From contig JAMWET010000477.1 in the NCBI GenBank assembly GCA_024036415.1, positions 739,501 through 803,500 on the forward strand: a stretch of 64,000 nt of DNA, given 5' to 3'. Numbering within the stretch: the first letter of the stretch is position 1; every line of letters starts with the position of its first letter. The notes under the pieces were generated by a model. It was not told the DNA's origin and did no database searches. It saw only the letters and a program-made list of their open reading frames with translations. The position numbers were made by a program, and so were the translations under genes. Below, piece by piece: positions 1 through 12,480 of the stretch. The stretch comes from Prochilodus magdalenae. Its lineage: Eukaryota > Chordata > Actinopteri > Characiformes > Prochilodontidae.

Positions 1-398
1 TTTTTATTACAACCATAATATGGTACTCCAGCTGAGCAGTTCATTCTGCAGCGTTTAAAACGTATTTGGTTATTGCCAAGTCTGGCATTAGTGGATGTAA
101 CTGCTGTAATGTGAAGTGACTTTTTGTGGGAAAGTGTGGTCTAAACAACAAAGTACTCATGGACAATTGGTAGATGGATTTGTGTTGTGGTGCGTATATC
201 TTTACATTCTGCACTTCATAATGTAAAGGAACTGAGGGCCCTCCGACAAATGTGAGCACCAACAGTGCTGTACATTACAAATACGTGATCAGGAAAAGGA
301 ACAGTACAGTATTGTGATTCTAATAATGTATGAGTACTTTACATAAATGGCAGTAAATAATACCACTAAATGACTGTGATTTTACAGTTTTTACAATA

Positions 399-400
<2 letters not shown>

Positions 401-433
<33 letters not shown>
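401..433. repeat. (TG)n microsatellite
   Basis: About 16 TG units in the intron; a second shorter TG run is at 614-633. Confidence 0.95.
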
Positions 434-436
<3 letters not shown>

Positions 437-2960
437 TGTGTTGGTTGTGTATGTTGGTGTGGATGCACGGGCTAATACCCCTGCATCTTCCTGGCAGCAT
501 GTCAGTAATGCCTTCTTATCACATTAAGCACAGAGTCCATTAGCTTTGTCTCTTCCATTCACATATAGCATTTGCAGAATGTAAAAACTGCCCTAATGGT
601 GTGTCAGTACATATGTGTGTGTGTGTGTGTGTGACAAAAAGCAAAGCGAGATGGGAAAAAAGAATGACAGAGAAGGCCCTGTATACTGTATAGAAGGCCT
701 CTTCCACATTCCAAAACCTTTTGGCTAGTTGCAGCTGTGAAATCAGATCAGAGAGGTGATATAAAAAATAGCTTGTTGCATTTGCAACAGAAGAAACCTG
801 AGGTTTTAAAGCAATTTGTCTACATCAGGCGGAAAAAAGCGCATATGTATATCGTGTCCATGTTTTCATCAGTTCTCCTTCCAGCTGAGCTAATCCTCTA
901 AAGATACCCACCTTTTTCTTTTTAATAGTGACGGTATAATCGCTTTTGTGTGTGAGAAGGGGGGACAGGCATTACTGTGAAATGATAACAGCAAAAAACT
1001 GAAAACACACCTCTCGGTATCGCCCCAACACTGGAGCCACAGCACGGCCAAGGAGCAAATTGTGAGCACATGTTGATGCACCTTTCTAAAGCTTCGCCAA
1101 GCCGGCGCTGGAGAACCAGAAAAGAAAAGAATGATATAGGAGAGAGTGAAAAAAAGAAGCTCCAACACACACACGCCGTTTCTCACACACTCTTCTACGT
1201 CCACGTCCACCTCACATCTGCCTTGCAGACCACCAATAACAAAAGCATGCTGTAATTTTATATGAAATTATTTTTCACTCGTACCTCATCGAACAAGCAG
1301 AGACATCATGTGGAAAGTGTGGATTCTAAGCTTTCAGTCCATACCACATTTGTGTTTGTAAGCGATTTTATTATGATTTGAATTTGATGAAAAGTTACAG
1401 TCTTGTTTTGAGGAAAGGAAAACAATCCTTTATATTTCTGATGTTCTTCCAGTTTTTGATGCTGAAGCGAGTAAAGTCTAAGGAACCTGGCTATACAGAA
1501 TGTACATGTAATGTCTTATATAACTGACTGTGTAATTAATAATGTACTTACATGTAAATGTACAGCAAAACAACAACTCTTGTCTTCTCAGGGTTTACAG
1601 CAACCATCAGTGTGATCAAGAGACAGAGGAGAGGTCATTGTCATCTTTTCTTTCTCACTTCTCTCATTCAGTCTTTCATTCATCGATAACTCTTCGGCAC
1701 AAGCGCTGTGGTTGACTCATGTCAGCACACGCAGCATTATCAGTGTGAGCTCATCTGCTTTATAATGGTGTAGCAGAGAGGTGACATGCGTTATTGCTGT
1801 ATATTGCTGTTACAATAAAATTTTATTGTATGTCAAGAACACGGTGAATCCATACAATACAAAGCACAGATTATATTTCGTCAGGATCTAGTCTACAACT
1901 ACTTCAATTAAACAAGACAAAGTAGGACAAAATGTTAATTACACCCCATAATAAGGCAGAATAAGGCTCAAAGCCCAACAACAAAAATAATAAACAGGCA
2001 GGACAGAACAATGTAGCATACAGTATCATGCCCAGTGTATTGTAAACAGTAAAACATTACTTTTGCCTACATACACCATAATAATGTGTTATATACCATG
2101 CCATATGAGTGGTAAATGCGGACTACCCAAATAAAGAGGCTGTCTTGTAATAAAAGGGGACAGAGAAATGTTTCATCTGTTATAAGGCTCCACTGCAGTG
2201 CATTATGACTGTGTGTTCTGTGGTTAACTAAGAGAGGAAACAGCACACGTGCTCTTTAGTAGGTCCCGTTTGGAGCAGATTAGTACGATGAACACCAGGC
2301 CAGCGTCTCTGGCAGCCCTCAGGAGCTCCACACTGACCATCCTCCCATGCTACACCCCCTTTAATTGAATAACAGTTGTAAGGACAAAATCGTCCGGACC
2401 TGCTCCAAGTTATAATAAGAGTTATGAATGTTCGCAAAGGGCCATATGTGAAGTTTATTGGGCAACACCTGGTTAGAATGTCAACTTTTTTTTCTCCTCT
2501 GGTTTTAGTAATGCTGCTGTTATATGGAAAACAGGCTCCTTAGGCTTGGCACAGACCTGCATCTTCCACCCACTCCCCTTTACTCTCAGTGGGGAGAGAA
2601 TAGTCATATATGACCATTCTTCGTCCAGCGGTTCTGGACACTCTTATCTTCCATTCTCTTTTACTAAAGAGTTAAGTTCAGTCCAGCAGCATCAGCTGAA
2701 CACCATTCACTTTACAAAGGCTCATACGGCACCGCTCGAGCCCCTATAGCACCACATGGGAAGCTCAAAGGGATGGCCATTTCTTGCTACAAGCAGTGTA
2801 AACAGTTGCTTAGGGTGGACAGTAAACATGTAGCATTTATTTAGTTGTATTTATGAGGCACATTTTTAGTATTTTATTGGCTTTTTTCTAGGAAGGGGCA
2901 TATCACTTAGGGACCCCAAAATGTTGAGAAAAAGCCATGCTTAACAAAACAGAACAGTTG

Positions 2961-3822
2961 AGTGTCACTGACAAATGTCTTGGGACACTTTGCCTTTTAA
3001 AATGTTTTTAATACAAATAAGAATGTTGCAAATAAATACCATATTAAAAAAAAAGCTGTTTAGAACTGGTCATGTCAAAACTGAAGGAGCATCTGAAATG
3101 CACTTTCCAGCACCAAACCTTTCAAACTACCTTTGGGCAAAAAGAGTTGCAGTATGTGATATTAAGTGAAGTGTTTTAACAATAGTTTGGAAGCTAAAAA
3201 AATGTCAAATTAGAATTTAGATCAAATCTGCTCATTACACCATAAACATGATGTGCGGAGGCCACACTACCATATATGTGAAATTACTACCAGTCTTATT
3301 CTTTTATATACAATAATGAATTAAAAGGATGTTTAATTAGGATTTTATTAAACATATCTCAGCCATAGTAATCTACACTCAATTTTTACAGCTTCCAATG
3401 AAAGCATTCACACATGAATGCCATTTACATTATACATTTATCTAAACACAAATGGCTTTTATATTATTGAGAAAAGTATTTCCAGACTTTTCACCTCACA
3501 CCTCACAAAACACACCTTAAATGCAGCTTTATTTATTTATTTATTTTTGCCAATTTCAGTTTCATATCATCTGCATACTACAATACATTGAAAAAATAAA
3601 ACATTTATATTTTGCATTAAAATGTATAGAAGTATGTTTTGCTAAAAGTGTACTTGATTTAGCTTGTGTGAAAAAAACAACCTGTAGGGACACCCAAATG
3701 AAAAATGACTGTAAAACGACTGTTGCTATTTAATGTTAGCAAGGCGTAATTGACAAGTACAGTAAAAATTAAACCTTCTAAAATAAGGCAAAGTGTCCCC
3801 ATACTTTTGACGGGCAGCGTGT
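2961..3822. mobile_element. non-autonomous DNA transposon with terminal inverted repeats
   Basis: Left end reads GTGTCACTGAC..., then GGGACACTTTGCCTT at 2982-2996. The right end carries the reverse complement, AAGGCAAAGTGTCCCC at 3785-3800, then TTTTGACGGGCAGCGTGT. The outer parts also match imperfectly. About 860 bp, no transposase ORF. Terminal wording resembles Tc1-like MITEs in fish; exact ends and family are uncertain. Confidence 0.55.
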
Positions 3823-4359
3823 GTGTCATCAGTCATAAGTGTGTGTGTCGTTCCTCGGCCTTTGCCCCTCTCTGGACTGTCAGAATGGACTGCAGGTCCC
3901 TGGTGAGGCTCTCAGAAGTCATGGCTCGAGGCGCTGGGCTTTGGCTGGCTTCACCCCCTACGGAAAGCCTCAGTGCGTCCCTGCTAAATTATTCAGTGGT
4001 CGAAAATAAAAAAAAGAGAGAAGAACAGTGAGGAAGCAGAGGGTTCAAGCCCTGCTCAGATCACAGGGGGACTCCTGCTTAACCCTCCTTGAAGTGGTGA
4101 ATACAGTGATAGAGGGATAGAGGGGTCTTTTTTGGGGGCCTGGGATGGATAAAGAGTAGCAGGATCAATAAGGGATCCCTGTTAGGTCCACAGGGACCCA
4201 GGAGCTTTCTGATCAGAGTGCTTCCCAGGACCATGGAGTGGCCAATGTAAACCAGTTTCACTGCAAATGATACTTAGGGACAGAGTTAACTCTTGCTCTA
4301 TTAAAAGAGCTTCTTTGACGCATCTGTACACCAACAATATGAAATCACACTGTAACTAG

Positions 4360-4838
4360 CTCTGATTTATGAAGAGGCAAATGGGGGAATCTATAGTTTT
4401 GAGACAGTTCCGATCCCTGTGTACCATTCAACATTTCCTGTTTACAGATCACCCATTCAACATGTCTGCTAAAGTATATTTTTTATCTCTTAATAGCTTA
4501 ATAGCTAATTATAAGGGTCTAGTCCCAGCCCTAGACCGACCGATGTGAACCAAACACACTCCATATAGTATAGCAGACATTTTAAGTACAACAATTGAGA
4601 GGTTTTTAGCCACTTCACACATGACATGTTATCATATGTGGCTCTGATTTCTGAATAGAACTATGGGAAATGTATAGTTCTGAGCCTTTTCTAATCCAGA
4701 CCTGTGCGCCATTCAACATTCACCACTCACCGGTTACCCATTCAAACAATGTGCCCACTATGGTGTATTTTTATCCTTAATGACTTAATCATAAGGGTCT
4801 AATCATCTGGCTTTAGCTCCAGACCGAGGGATGTTAAT
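4360..4838. repeat. diverged direct duplication (two units of about 190 bp)
   Basis: Unit 1 at about 4360-4548 and unit 2 at about 4642-4838 share, in order, CTCTGATTT, TATAGTT(T/C)TGAG, CCATTCAACATT, ACCCATTCAA, ATAAGGGTCTA and AGACCGA. Spacing is about 282 bp. No coding potential; whether it is a repeat family or a local duplication is unknown. Confidence 0.7.
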
Positions 4839-4839
4839 A

Positions 4840-5330
4840 CGATGTCAGGCTAATTGCATAATTGTCGGCTTTGTTTTGCTGACAGCAATGGCCACGGTGC
4901 AGAAGGGGCCATCACTCCTGCTTTTCCGCTTGCTGGTAATTCACAGGGCTTAAAGCCCATGGTGCCATTATGGGGACTGCCCAGAGCGACAGCATCGGCC
5001 GAGAGATAAATACGCCCGTCACGGCCTCCATTTTGGGGTGCAACCGTGGCATCTCACACACCACTGTAACCGGCAGATAGATAGAGTGGACGCTACGACT
5101 TAGCGGCGTAATTATTAGCTAATTGTCATTAACCTCACAAACAGCACTTCTGTACAGGACTCGAGGATGCGTAATGACAAGCTAATCCGTCTTAGCACTG
5201 GGGGGCGCATGGGGGGCAGTAATGAGGTTTCTAAGGGAGGGAGGGGGGTTTGAATATCTGCAGAATGCATAGAAAGAGGCCACATTAAGCTAATTGGGAG
5301 ATGAGTGCCTAGCTGTAAAAGTGCTTCTAA
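4840..5330. promoter_or_regulatory. candidate conserved non-coding block in intron
   Basis: Repeat-free, moderately GC-rich, with many homeodomain-type cores (GGCTAATTGC, GCTAATTGTCATTAA, AAGCTAATTGGG). Resembles the non-coding elements common in introns of developmental genes. No alignment was possible, so this is inference. Confidence 0.3.
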
Positions 5331-5452
5331 TGGCAGGTTTGTTGCTCTCTTGCTAATGCAGGGGAGTGGGCCGAAGACCAAAGACGGGGGGACTGATTTG
5401 TATATGCATTTTCTGTTATCGCACATATACATGTAATACAGCTCCTACCCTG

Positions 5453-5777
5453 TTTAACCCCTTAGCATTCACTGACCTGCCAGAGGGTCAGTATGTCTCT
5501 TCCTCACACCTTGCTGCAATTTACCATGAATTATTTCTCACTCATAGCCTATTAAGTCAAGCTAAGGAATTTTTTATACTTTAAACAATTAGGAACATTC
5601 TTTATGTCTGAGCCATGTTTTTGTCTGATATTGTTACAAACATTTACATAAATGTAGTAAATGTAGTAATATAGCAAAACTATAATCTTCTAAGGGTTAT
5701 TAACTCCATCATTTGGCTTTGTAGTTACTGAAAAATAAACATTAAGACATGGGCGTCTGTGAAACTCAAGGGGTTAA
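5453..5777. mobile_element. element with TTAACCCCTT inverted ends
   Basis: Begins TTAACCCCTTAG and ends AAGGGGTTAA, about 325 bp, AT-rich, no ORF. The same type of ends bound a second segment at 25257-25416, suggesting one MITE-like family. Confidence 0.45.
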
Positions 5778-7278
5778 TCTTTGGTTCAGCTCCAGTTTCC
5801 TGCATCGGAAAGCGAATACCCAAAAGGTATAGAAGCGGGTCGATTGCGATAATGAAAGGTTCCTAAACCTAACCAAAAGCACATGATGTTTCTCTGCAGA
5901 GCTGAACTCCAGTCAAGCTTGTCCCCCTCCGAATTGTGCGCCATGTTGTGGTGTGCGGCTCACGCAAAGCTTGAGTTTCCCTGCATGTTTGGAGCCGGAC
6001 TCGGGCCCCGGCTTGTTCTGGAAGCATAGACGGGGTGTGTGTTTGTACAGCCCCTCCAACACGGAGCAGCCTGTGACCTGTATCGTGACAGCTGGCTGGC
6101 CCCAGCATCTCTAACCAACTCCATTTGGTAAACATTACGGCTTGAAACGTCGTCTTGTCCGCTCTACTCTGATTGAACAAGAGGAGGGGGGAAAATATGA
6201 GATAAGCTTATAAGTGATACTTGGCCATGTCAGGTTTGTTTGAAAAGCAGGGCTGAATTGCAGCTAAGGTCACCGACTCTAAATTCAATGTAAATAGCTC
6301 GGTATTAAAATAGCGACATTCCTTTGGCCGTCCATGGACAGGGGTTTCTAGAGGTTCCAAGAACACAACTGGCTGCAGTTTGACTGAGAAGAAAGAACTG
6401 TGTGATTCCTCCATCTGCAATTGACATGTGGCAGTTCGATTGCATTCAGAATGACTTGCTTAGCATTCTCCTTTGAAAGTGTTGAGACACTGTTTGACAG
6501 GATGCACTAACTGTACATTAATCAGCAAACCAAAATGCAGGTTTTGTAGGGAAACCACTACATTGGCATGTATTTGCTATAACGTTTAAAACAAATGAAA
6601 AAAGCTTAACTTCAATGTATGGTCATTAGAGATGCCACTCATGTGTTACGAGGTATTGTTATTGACCTGATATCAGCAGAAAACGCAGTGCGGGACATGG
6701 GGTGGGGTTGTGTGCGTTGGTATGGTAAGAAGTGGTATGGTGCCATTTCTTGTTAATATTACATTCCACTGCAATTCCACATCAATTTGGACCATGTCTA
6801 TTGGACTATTCTTTAATCCTCAGTGTAAGGGGAGGTTTGTTGTTACAACTGTGCAATAAAAAAATAATAATAAAATCTTTAAAATGACAGCAGTCACCTA
6901 TATATGCATATTAAAAAAGAAAAAACACACTATTTTGACACATTGTTATCTTTTTCCTTTCTTTCCACGTATAACAAAAACTATTCCAATGCACTTTAAA
7001 TAAATCCTTTTTTTTTTCAAAATGCCAGAATGCGGACTGAATGCGCCGAACACACACTGTTTTTTTGTCATGCACCTTGTGGCCTGCAGTCTCTCGCAGC
7101 TTTGAACTTGGACGCTGTGTATTTCTCCGAGTGTTTAATCTCTTCACTCAGAGCCTAATAGCAGGCTGGGTGCTGATAGCGGCATCCCCGAGCGCTCGGG
7201 CAAAGACCAGAGTGATGAACGAGCCTGTGATCTCTGATTAGGATCAGCCTGCTTAGAGCTGCTCTCCAGCTGTGGAGT

Positions 7279-7279
<1 letters not shown>

Positions 7280-7334
<55 letters not shown>
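7280..7334. repeat. (AC)n microsatellite
   Basis: Uninterrupted run of about 27 CA units. Long ORFs crossing it on both strands are low-complexity artefacts. Confidence 0.97.
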
Positions 7335-7337
<3 letters not shown>

Positions 7338-7572
7338 CACACACAACTTCTTCAAGTCTGGCCCTATTATGGACCCTCAAAGGCTATTTACACAGTAACA
7401 CAAATATATGTGCAAACAGAGAATTCGCTTTCATGCATTTTAACGTCGATGGGGAAAGTGTCATTATTCATTGCTGTCTGCCCTTTTTGGGCCATGTTTT
7501 TATATGTACAGGCTGTAGACAGTCCAAACTGTGCTGCGTATGTGTGTGTGAGTGTGTGTTAGTTAAAGCAAG

Positions 7573-7574
<2 letters not shown>

Positions 7575-7643
<69 letters not shown>

Positions 7644-7648
7644 TATGT
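7575..7648. repeat. (AT)n microsatellite
   Basis: Near-perfect AT run of about 70 bases, self-complementary and able to form a cruciform. Confidence 0.97.
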
Positions 7649-8009
7649 GTGTATATTGGACTCTTGCTTTTCATAGTGTTTCTTTTTCTTGGCTTTTCTT
7701 TCTTATTTCTTATTTCTAATTACAATTTCACTTTCTAATTTTCTTGATATTTTTTTTTTGCCTTCAATTGAACCAAATGGAAATTTACGACCCCAAACCG
7801 CTCAGCAGTATAACATAATAGTGTGGAGCTTGAAATTTAAAGTCTTACCTCCAGGCTAAATTCATACTCACACATGGAATGAAAGTGTAAAATGTTTTTT
7901 AATGTATATTTAACAACAAATACCCCTGTGACTATTGATGTGCCGTCTCTGAAGAATTAATCTGTCTTCAATTTCTGAGGGCATGCTGTTGTGAAACCAC
8001 TCTGTATTC

Positions 8010-8098
8010 CCTCTTCTCTTTCTTTTTTCTCTATATCCTTCTCTCTCTTTTCCTCTCTCTCCCTCTCTCCCCTATTCTCTGACTCTCCCTCTCTCTTT
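8010..8098. repeat. CT-rich pyrimidine tract
   Basis: Imperfect CTCTC/TTTCT tract in the intron. The intervening 8100-10000 bases are anonymous intron with no gene I can support. Confidence 0.8.
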
Positions 8099-10058
8099 AA
8101 ACATTTATTCTCTGCTTGCGCCTTAAAGGCCCTTTCGTGTTTTTTGCTGTTGGTTTTTACAGCTCTTAAACTCAAGAGTTGCCATTTATCATTCATAGAT
8201 CCTAGCAAGCAGGGCTAGACGGAGACGGGTTTTGCGTCGTATCTAATTGTCGTCAGAGCGAGCGTCGCTCCCTTGATGTCGCCCTTCTCAGGGACATGGG
8301 GAGTCTCAGAGGCCCTGTGTGGGGTAAACTGGAGCATTTATGAGAAGAGCAAACACTCGCTTGCTTCCTTTCTCCCTCCTGTTAGAGCTGTGACTGCCTT
8401 TCGCACGCCCACTCGTTGCAGCACAGCGGGATCACAGTGGCACACTTACTGCACCATAGCCAGTGCAAATGGCTGCCCAATAACATTTATAGGCATCCAG
8501 TACATGCGACATGGCTAGTAACATAAAACACTTATGTCTGTTGCTCTTTGTGCCTTCAAAACCCCCATAAACCCATGAAGTGCCAATCCCTGCAGAGAAT
8601 GAAAATGTACCGTTTGGCATTTGCATTATCCTCACTTGAAAAAAAGACCAGTTAGCCTTGGCAAGTCCCGAAGAGAACCAACAAAGATTTAAAGGTGATG
8701 CTGTGAAGGAAACCAGTAAGGGCACCAGAGAAGGGATGGTGGTCCAGAGGGGCAAAACATTGGGTCAAATTTTTTGCGCATCACAGTTACAGGCCTAACC
8801 ACAAAGCTAGAAGTTAGACACTGCCAAGATTCCATTCCCAGAGTCCCTTGCCATGTCTCAACATCTGACAGTGGCCAAGTGTGCAAAACTCAAACCGTTT
8901 TATTTTTCAGTGGTTAATAACACCATCTCCTAAAATGCCGGCCAAGGAAAGAGCTCCCTGGAAGTGGTGCTTATTTCTCCTCCTGGAGCAATACCACTCT
9001 CACAAGATGGAAACTTCTTTCCCACGCTTCTTGTGCCGCAAAAGAAAAAGCCGAGGCCAGTTAGGGATATGTCAAGATTTACATCATTTCATGTGCCCCT
9101 GAAGGCAAACAGTATATATGCTAGCGCACGCATTTTAGTTGACACCATCCTGTTGATAAAGTATGCCTTCATTAATATTTAATCTGACGCAAGACGTGCG
9201 TCCTCTAAACTCCATTAACATAAAGCTCGGTAAATACTGATTCACAGCCTCCCTAATGAATGTAATGCAAGATTGCTGTCACCTCCAAGGCTTCTTCAAA
9301 GACATGCTTAAATAAACATGAGCTTCCTTATTTTTTACGTCCAACATCGCTTCTTGCAAAACAAAGATTTTTTTCCCGCAAGGATCAAATTACCCCTTCA
9401 GACATTTTAACTAGAAAATAAGGAAATAAGTTCAAATATTTAAAGACAAAATGCATTGAGTGCATCAAAAAATGGCAATCCAGGGAAAGCGATATTAGCA
9501 GGTTCCCTCTACAAGTCTGTTGTGTGTTTCAGCAGTTTTTCCTGACTGTCACCAGACAGAATCTGCGATCTGTCCGTGTACACCAGATTTACTATTTCTA
9601 TGGTTACAAATAAAGCAACCTGTGTGCGCCTAGGGAGGCTCAGTTTAAGTTCACATCTTCTTGAGATGTTTATGTTAAATGGTCTCATAAGGTATATATC
9701 ACTGTTTTTGCTTGTGACCCACTAATAAGAACTTCAGCATCTTCCCTTTGTTTGGAAGAAGTTCATGGAGCTGTGCCTGGGTTGCCTCACTGTGTAGTTA
9801 ATGGCTGCATCTGCATGGTTGATTAGGACTAAAAGAAGAGGAAAAGTGGGGAAAAGGATGACATGGCTGGAGAGATTCAATGGAAACCACCATTATCAGT
9901 CTTCATAGGTTGCTCCAGGGAAACTTCCTCTCCCTGGCAAATCTCGCCCTTCTCCTTACCCTCCGCCTTCACCCTCCTCCTCCTCAGACTGAAGTTATTA
10001 TGCAGAATCAATAAGTTTTTGTGTTTCTCTTTTTTTCTCTCTTTGATATGGCCTCTAG

Positions 10059-12370
10059 GATGCTGCAGGCAAGGTGCTGGACCGCTGGACCATCATGTCC
10101 CGTGAAGAGGAGATCATTACCCTGCAGCAGTTCCTGCGCTTCGGTGAGACCAAATCCATTGTAGAGCTGATGGCAATCCAAGAGAAAGAAGGCCAGGCAG
10201 TCACGGTTCCCTCGTCGAAGACTGACTCCGGCATCAGGACTTTTATCGAAAGCAACAACCGTACCCGCAGTCCAGGGCTTCTTACGCACCTGGAGAACAA
10301 CAGCCCTTCCAGCATCCACCACTTTGAGAATATCCCCAACAGCTTGGCTTTCCTGCTGCCCTTCCAGTACATAAACCCAGTATCAGCACCTATGTTGGGC
10401 CTGCCACCTAATGGGCTTGCTCTGGACCAGGCAGCACTCAGACTTCGAGAGCCAAACCATCCCAACCAGAGTGAGCCAGTGGATAGCAGTGAGTCAGAAG
10501 TGTCTCTTTCACCCTTTCGCAGCAGCCAGAGCCCAAGCCGAGGCACCATGGGAGCCTTGCCTAATTCCATCGAGCCTAAAACAGAGCCCAATGGAGCATC
10601 ACCAATCACCCCAACCCCAGTTGCACAGCAAGCCCAGCAACAGCAGACTCAGCAGCAACAGCAGCAGCAGACACAGGCCCAGCAACAGCAGCAGCCCAGT
10701 GCCCTGAATGACCACCAGTCCCATCACCACTTTGTGAAGAGTGAGCAGTCAAAGAGCATGACACATTCTTCGTTCTCCTCCAAGATGCACCGCATGCGTC
10801 GCATGGGCACGCCCTCCCGCAAAGGTCGTGTCTGCTGCAATGCCTGTGGCAAAACCTTTTATGACAAGGGCACACTGAAGATACACTACAACGCTGTGCA
10901 CCTGAAGATAAAGCACCGCTGCACCATTGAGGGGTGCAACATGGTCTTCAGCTCACTGCGGAGCCGCAACCGCCATAGTGCTAATCCCAATCCTCGCCTT
11001 CATATGCCTATGCTTAGGAACAACAGAGATAAGGACCTCATCCGCTCAAGCTCTGGCACAGCCACGCCTGTCATCTCTAGCACCAAAAGTGGCTTCAGCT
11101 TAACTAGTCCTGGGCGACCACCACTAGGCTTTGCCACTCCTCCTCTCGACTCCATGATGCAGAGTCCTCTGCAGAGTCCTCTCGTCTTTCCTTCCCTGAA
11201 ATCTGTGCAGCCTGTACAGCCTGTGCCACCTTTTTACCGTACATTGCTTTCTCCTGCAGACATGGTAAGTCCCCCAGTGTCCTTGCCGACCAGTCCAATT
11301 TTACCCACTACCACCAACAGCACCTCCCTCATGGAGCAGCAGCAACAAATCTTAGCTGCTAGCTCCAACAACTCCCATTTATCTGAAACAGGGACAGGGG
11401 CTCACCACCTTTCCACCAACTCGAGCGCAGCAGACACAATCACTACAGACCCCACACCCAAAAAGAAGCCCCGCAAGTCCAGCATGCCTGTCAAGATCGA
11501 GAAAGAAGTGATTGATGTGGCAGACGATTATGATGACAAAGAAGATGATGATGACGACAGCTGCCACCACCGTCATCCTGCATCCCACCTTCACAATAAC
11601 ATCAATGGCAATTGCAACAACAATAACAACAGCAGCAGTGGTCATTTGAGTGGAGGCAGTGGGCATCAGTCACCTTCGCAAGATGAGATGAGCCCCAGTC
11701 TGGCGTTGAGAGGTATGCTGCGGCCGGATCAAGATGAGTGCCGTGGAGGCACTAGCGATGGAGGTACTAGTGAATTGCGATGCATGGATAGTTTTACCTC
11801 TGAAGACCAGGACCATGAACGTGACTTTGAGAATGAATCAGAGACATCGGAATCCAAGATGTTTTACCGTGATGAGATGATGGATGCTGAAGAGCAACGC
11901 AACACCTCAGGAAGTCTGGACAAAGAGAAAGAAGAAGGAGAGGAAGAAGGTCATCTGCGGAAAGAACTAGAGGATAAAAGTCACTCCTCTCCCTCTCCGC
12001 ATCAGCCAGTGATCAAAATCAAAGAAGAACTTAATGATCCCACATATGACATGTTCTGCATGGGTCAGTATGGTCTGTACAATGGTGGGATGGCTGCCGC
12101 AGCTGCAGCTGCTGCTAGCATGGCTGCTTTGCATGAAAGCTTCATCTCTTCAATGGGCTATGGTTCAAGTCCCCCCAAGTTCCACTCCCAATCCCCCGAG
12201 GGTGACTTGTGCTCCAGTCCTGACCCCAAAATCTGCTATGTCTGCAAAAAGAGCTTCAAGAGCTCCTACAGTGTTAAACTGCACTACAAAAACGTGCACC
12301 TGAAAGAGATGCATGTCTGTACTGTGGCCGGCTGCAACGCTGCTTTCCCTTCCCGACGAAGCCGAGACAG
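10059..12370 (+). CDS. bnc2: basonuclin 2, large penultimate coding exon (partial gene)
   Basis: Encodes 770 full codons plus two bases of a split codon of Bnc2, a nuclear C2H2 zinc-finger protein acting in transcription and RNA-related roles; zebrafish bnc2 (bonaparte) is needed for adult pigment pattern. The exon follows a pyrimidine-rich acceptor ending CTCTAG and opens in frame with [10 protein letters not shown], matching vertebrate basonuclin 2 as I recall it. Counting from that Asp: conserved [11 protein letters not shown] and [17 protein letters not shown] blocks; a Gln-rich run at 190-212; C2H2 finger 1 at 260-281 (CX2CX12HX4H) and finger 2 at 288-315 (CX4C, eight residues between the His); [12 protein letters not shown] at 467-475; acidic run at 489-500; Asn/Ser-rich linker; eight Ala at 679-686; finger 3 at 726-747; first half of finger 4 from 754. 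Possible SUMO sites are VKSE, VKIE and IKEE. bnc1 is the main alternative, but the C-terminal architecture and wording fit bnc2. Residues upstream (roughly 230 in human) are outside the window. Confidence 0.97.
10626..10694 (+). repeat. in-frame poly-Gln-rich tract
   Basis: Twenty-three codons made of Gln with two Ala and two Thr interruptions, built from CAG and CAA codons, in the linker before finger 1. The human protein lacks such a run as I recall it. Mixed codons suggest it is more stable than a pure CAG repeat. Confidence 0.95.
10836..11003 (+). other. bnc2: basonuclin zinc-finger pair 1 (fingers 1 and 2)
   Basis: Finger 1 runs 10836-10901 (Cys, two residues, Cys, twelve, His, four, His). 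Six residues later finger 2 runs 10920-11003, with four residues between the Cys and eight between the His ([10 protein letters not shown]). Pairing of a classical finger with a wide-spaced partner is typical of basonuclins and disconnected-like proteins. All metal ligands are intact. Confidence 0.93.
11457..11501 (+). other. bnc2: nuclear localisation signal with adjoining SUMO-type motif
   Basis: Encodes [15 protein letters not shown]. The basic cluster matches the basonuclin NLS, in which neighbouring serines are known in BNC1 to control nuclear entry. VKIE at 11490-11501 fits the psi-K-x-E sumoylation consensus. Function here is by homology. Confidence 0.8.
12093..12116 (+). repeat. in-frame poly-Ala tract
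   Basis: Eight consecutive Ala codons of mixed GCN usage, between GLYNGGM and SMAALHES. The recalled human protein reads [12 protein letters not shown] here, so the run looks like a lineage expansion. Confidence 0.93.
12234..12370 (+). other. bnc2: zinc finger 3 and the exon-6 half of finger 4
   Basis: Finger 3 is complete at 12234-12299. Finger 4 begins at 12318 (CTVAGC) and its two Cys and the linker SRRSRDR are in this exon. Its two His are encoded at 20356-20358 and 20377-20379 in the next exon, so correct splicing is required to form the finger. Confidence 0.93.
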
Positions 12371-12480
12371 GTAAGACTTAAACACACACATGCACACACA
12401 TCAAAGAGTAAAAGAGTAGGCGCTGTTGTTTTAATGCGGGGATTAAACAGAGAGTTAAAGCAGGTTAGATGTGTGTCTTA

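Larger units (their letters stand above)
1..10058 (+). other. bnc2: bnc2 intron upstream of the large exon (partial)
   Basis: No reading frame here resembles a basonuclin exon; I looked for the residues that normally precede [10 protein letters not shown] (ending GYILQ) and did not find them. The stretch holds TG, AC and AT microsatellites, an inverted-repeat element at 2961-3822, a direct duplication at 4360-4838, a TTAACCCC-ended element at 5453-5777 and repeat-poor candidate regulatory blocks. The remainder is anonymous AT-rich intron. The acceptor is at 10057-10058, preceded by a TCTCT-rich pyrimidine tract. Confidence 0.85.

Noticed and set aside
7277..7738. 153-codon + strand ORF and overlapping ORFs on both strands
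   Set aside because: It is made of AC and AT dinucleotide repeats (His-Thr and Ile-Tyr runs) with no family signature.
8010..8098. CT-rich tract as a possible splicing regulatory or acceptor site
   Set aside because: No exon-like sequence follows it; it reads as a simple repeat.
10055..10609. 184-codon minus-strand ORF
   Set aside because: It lies antisense to the bnc2 exon and is a shadow of its codon bias.
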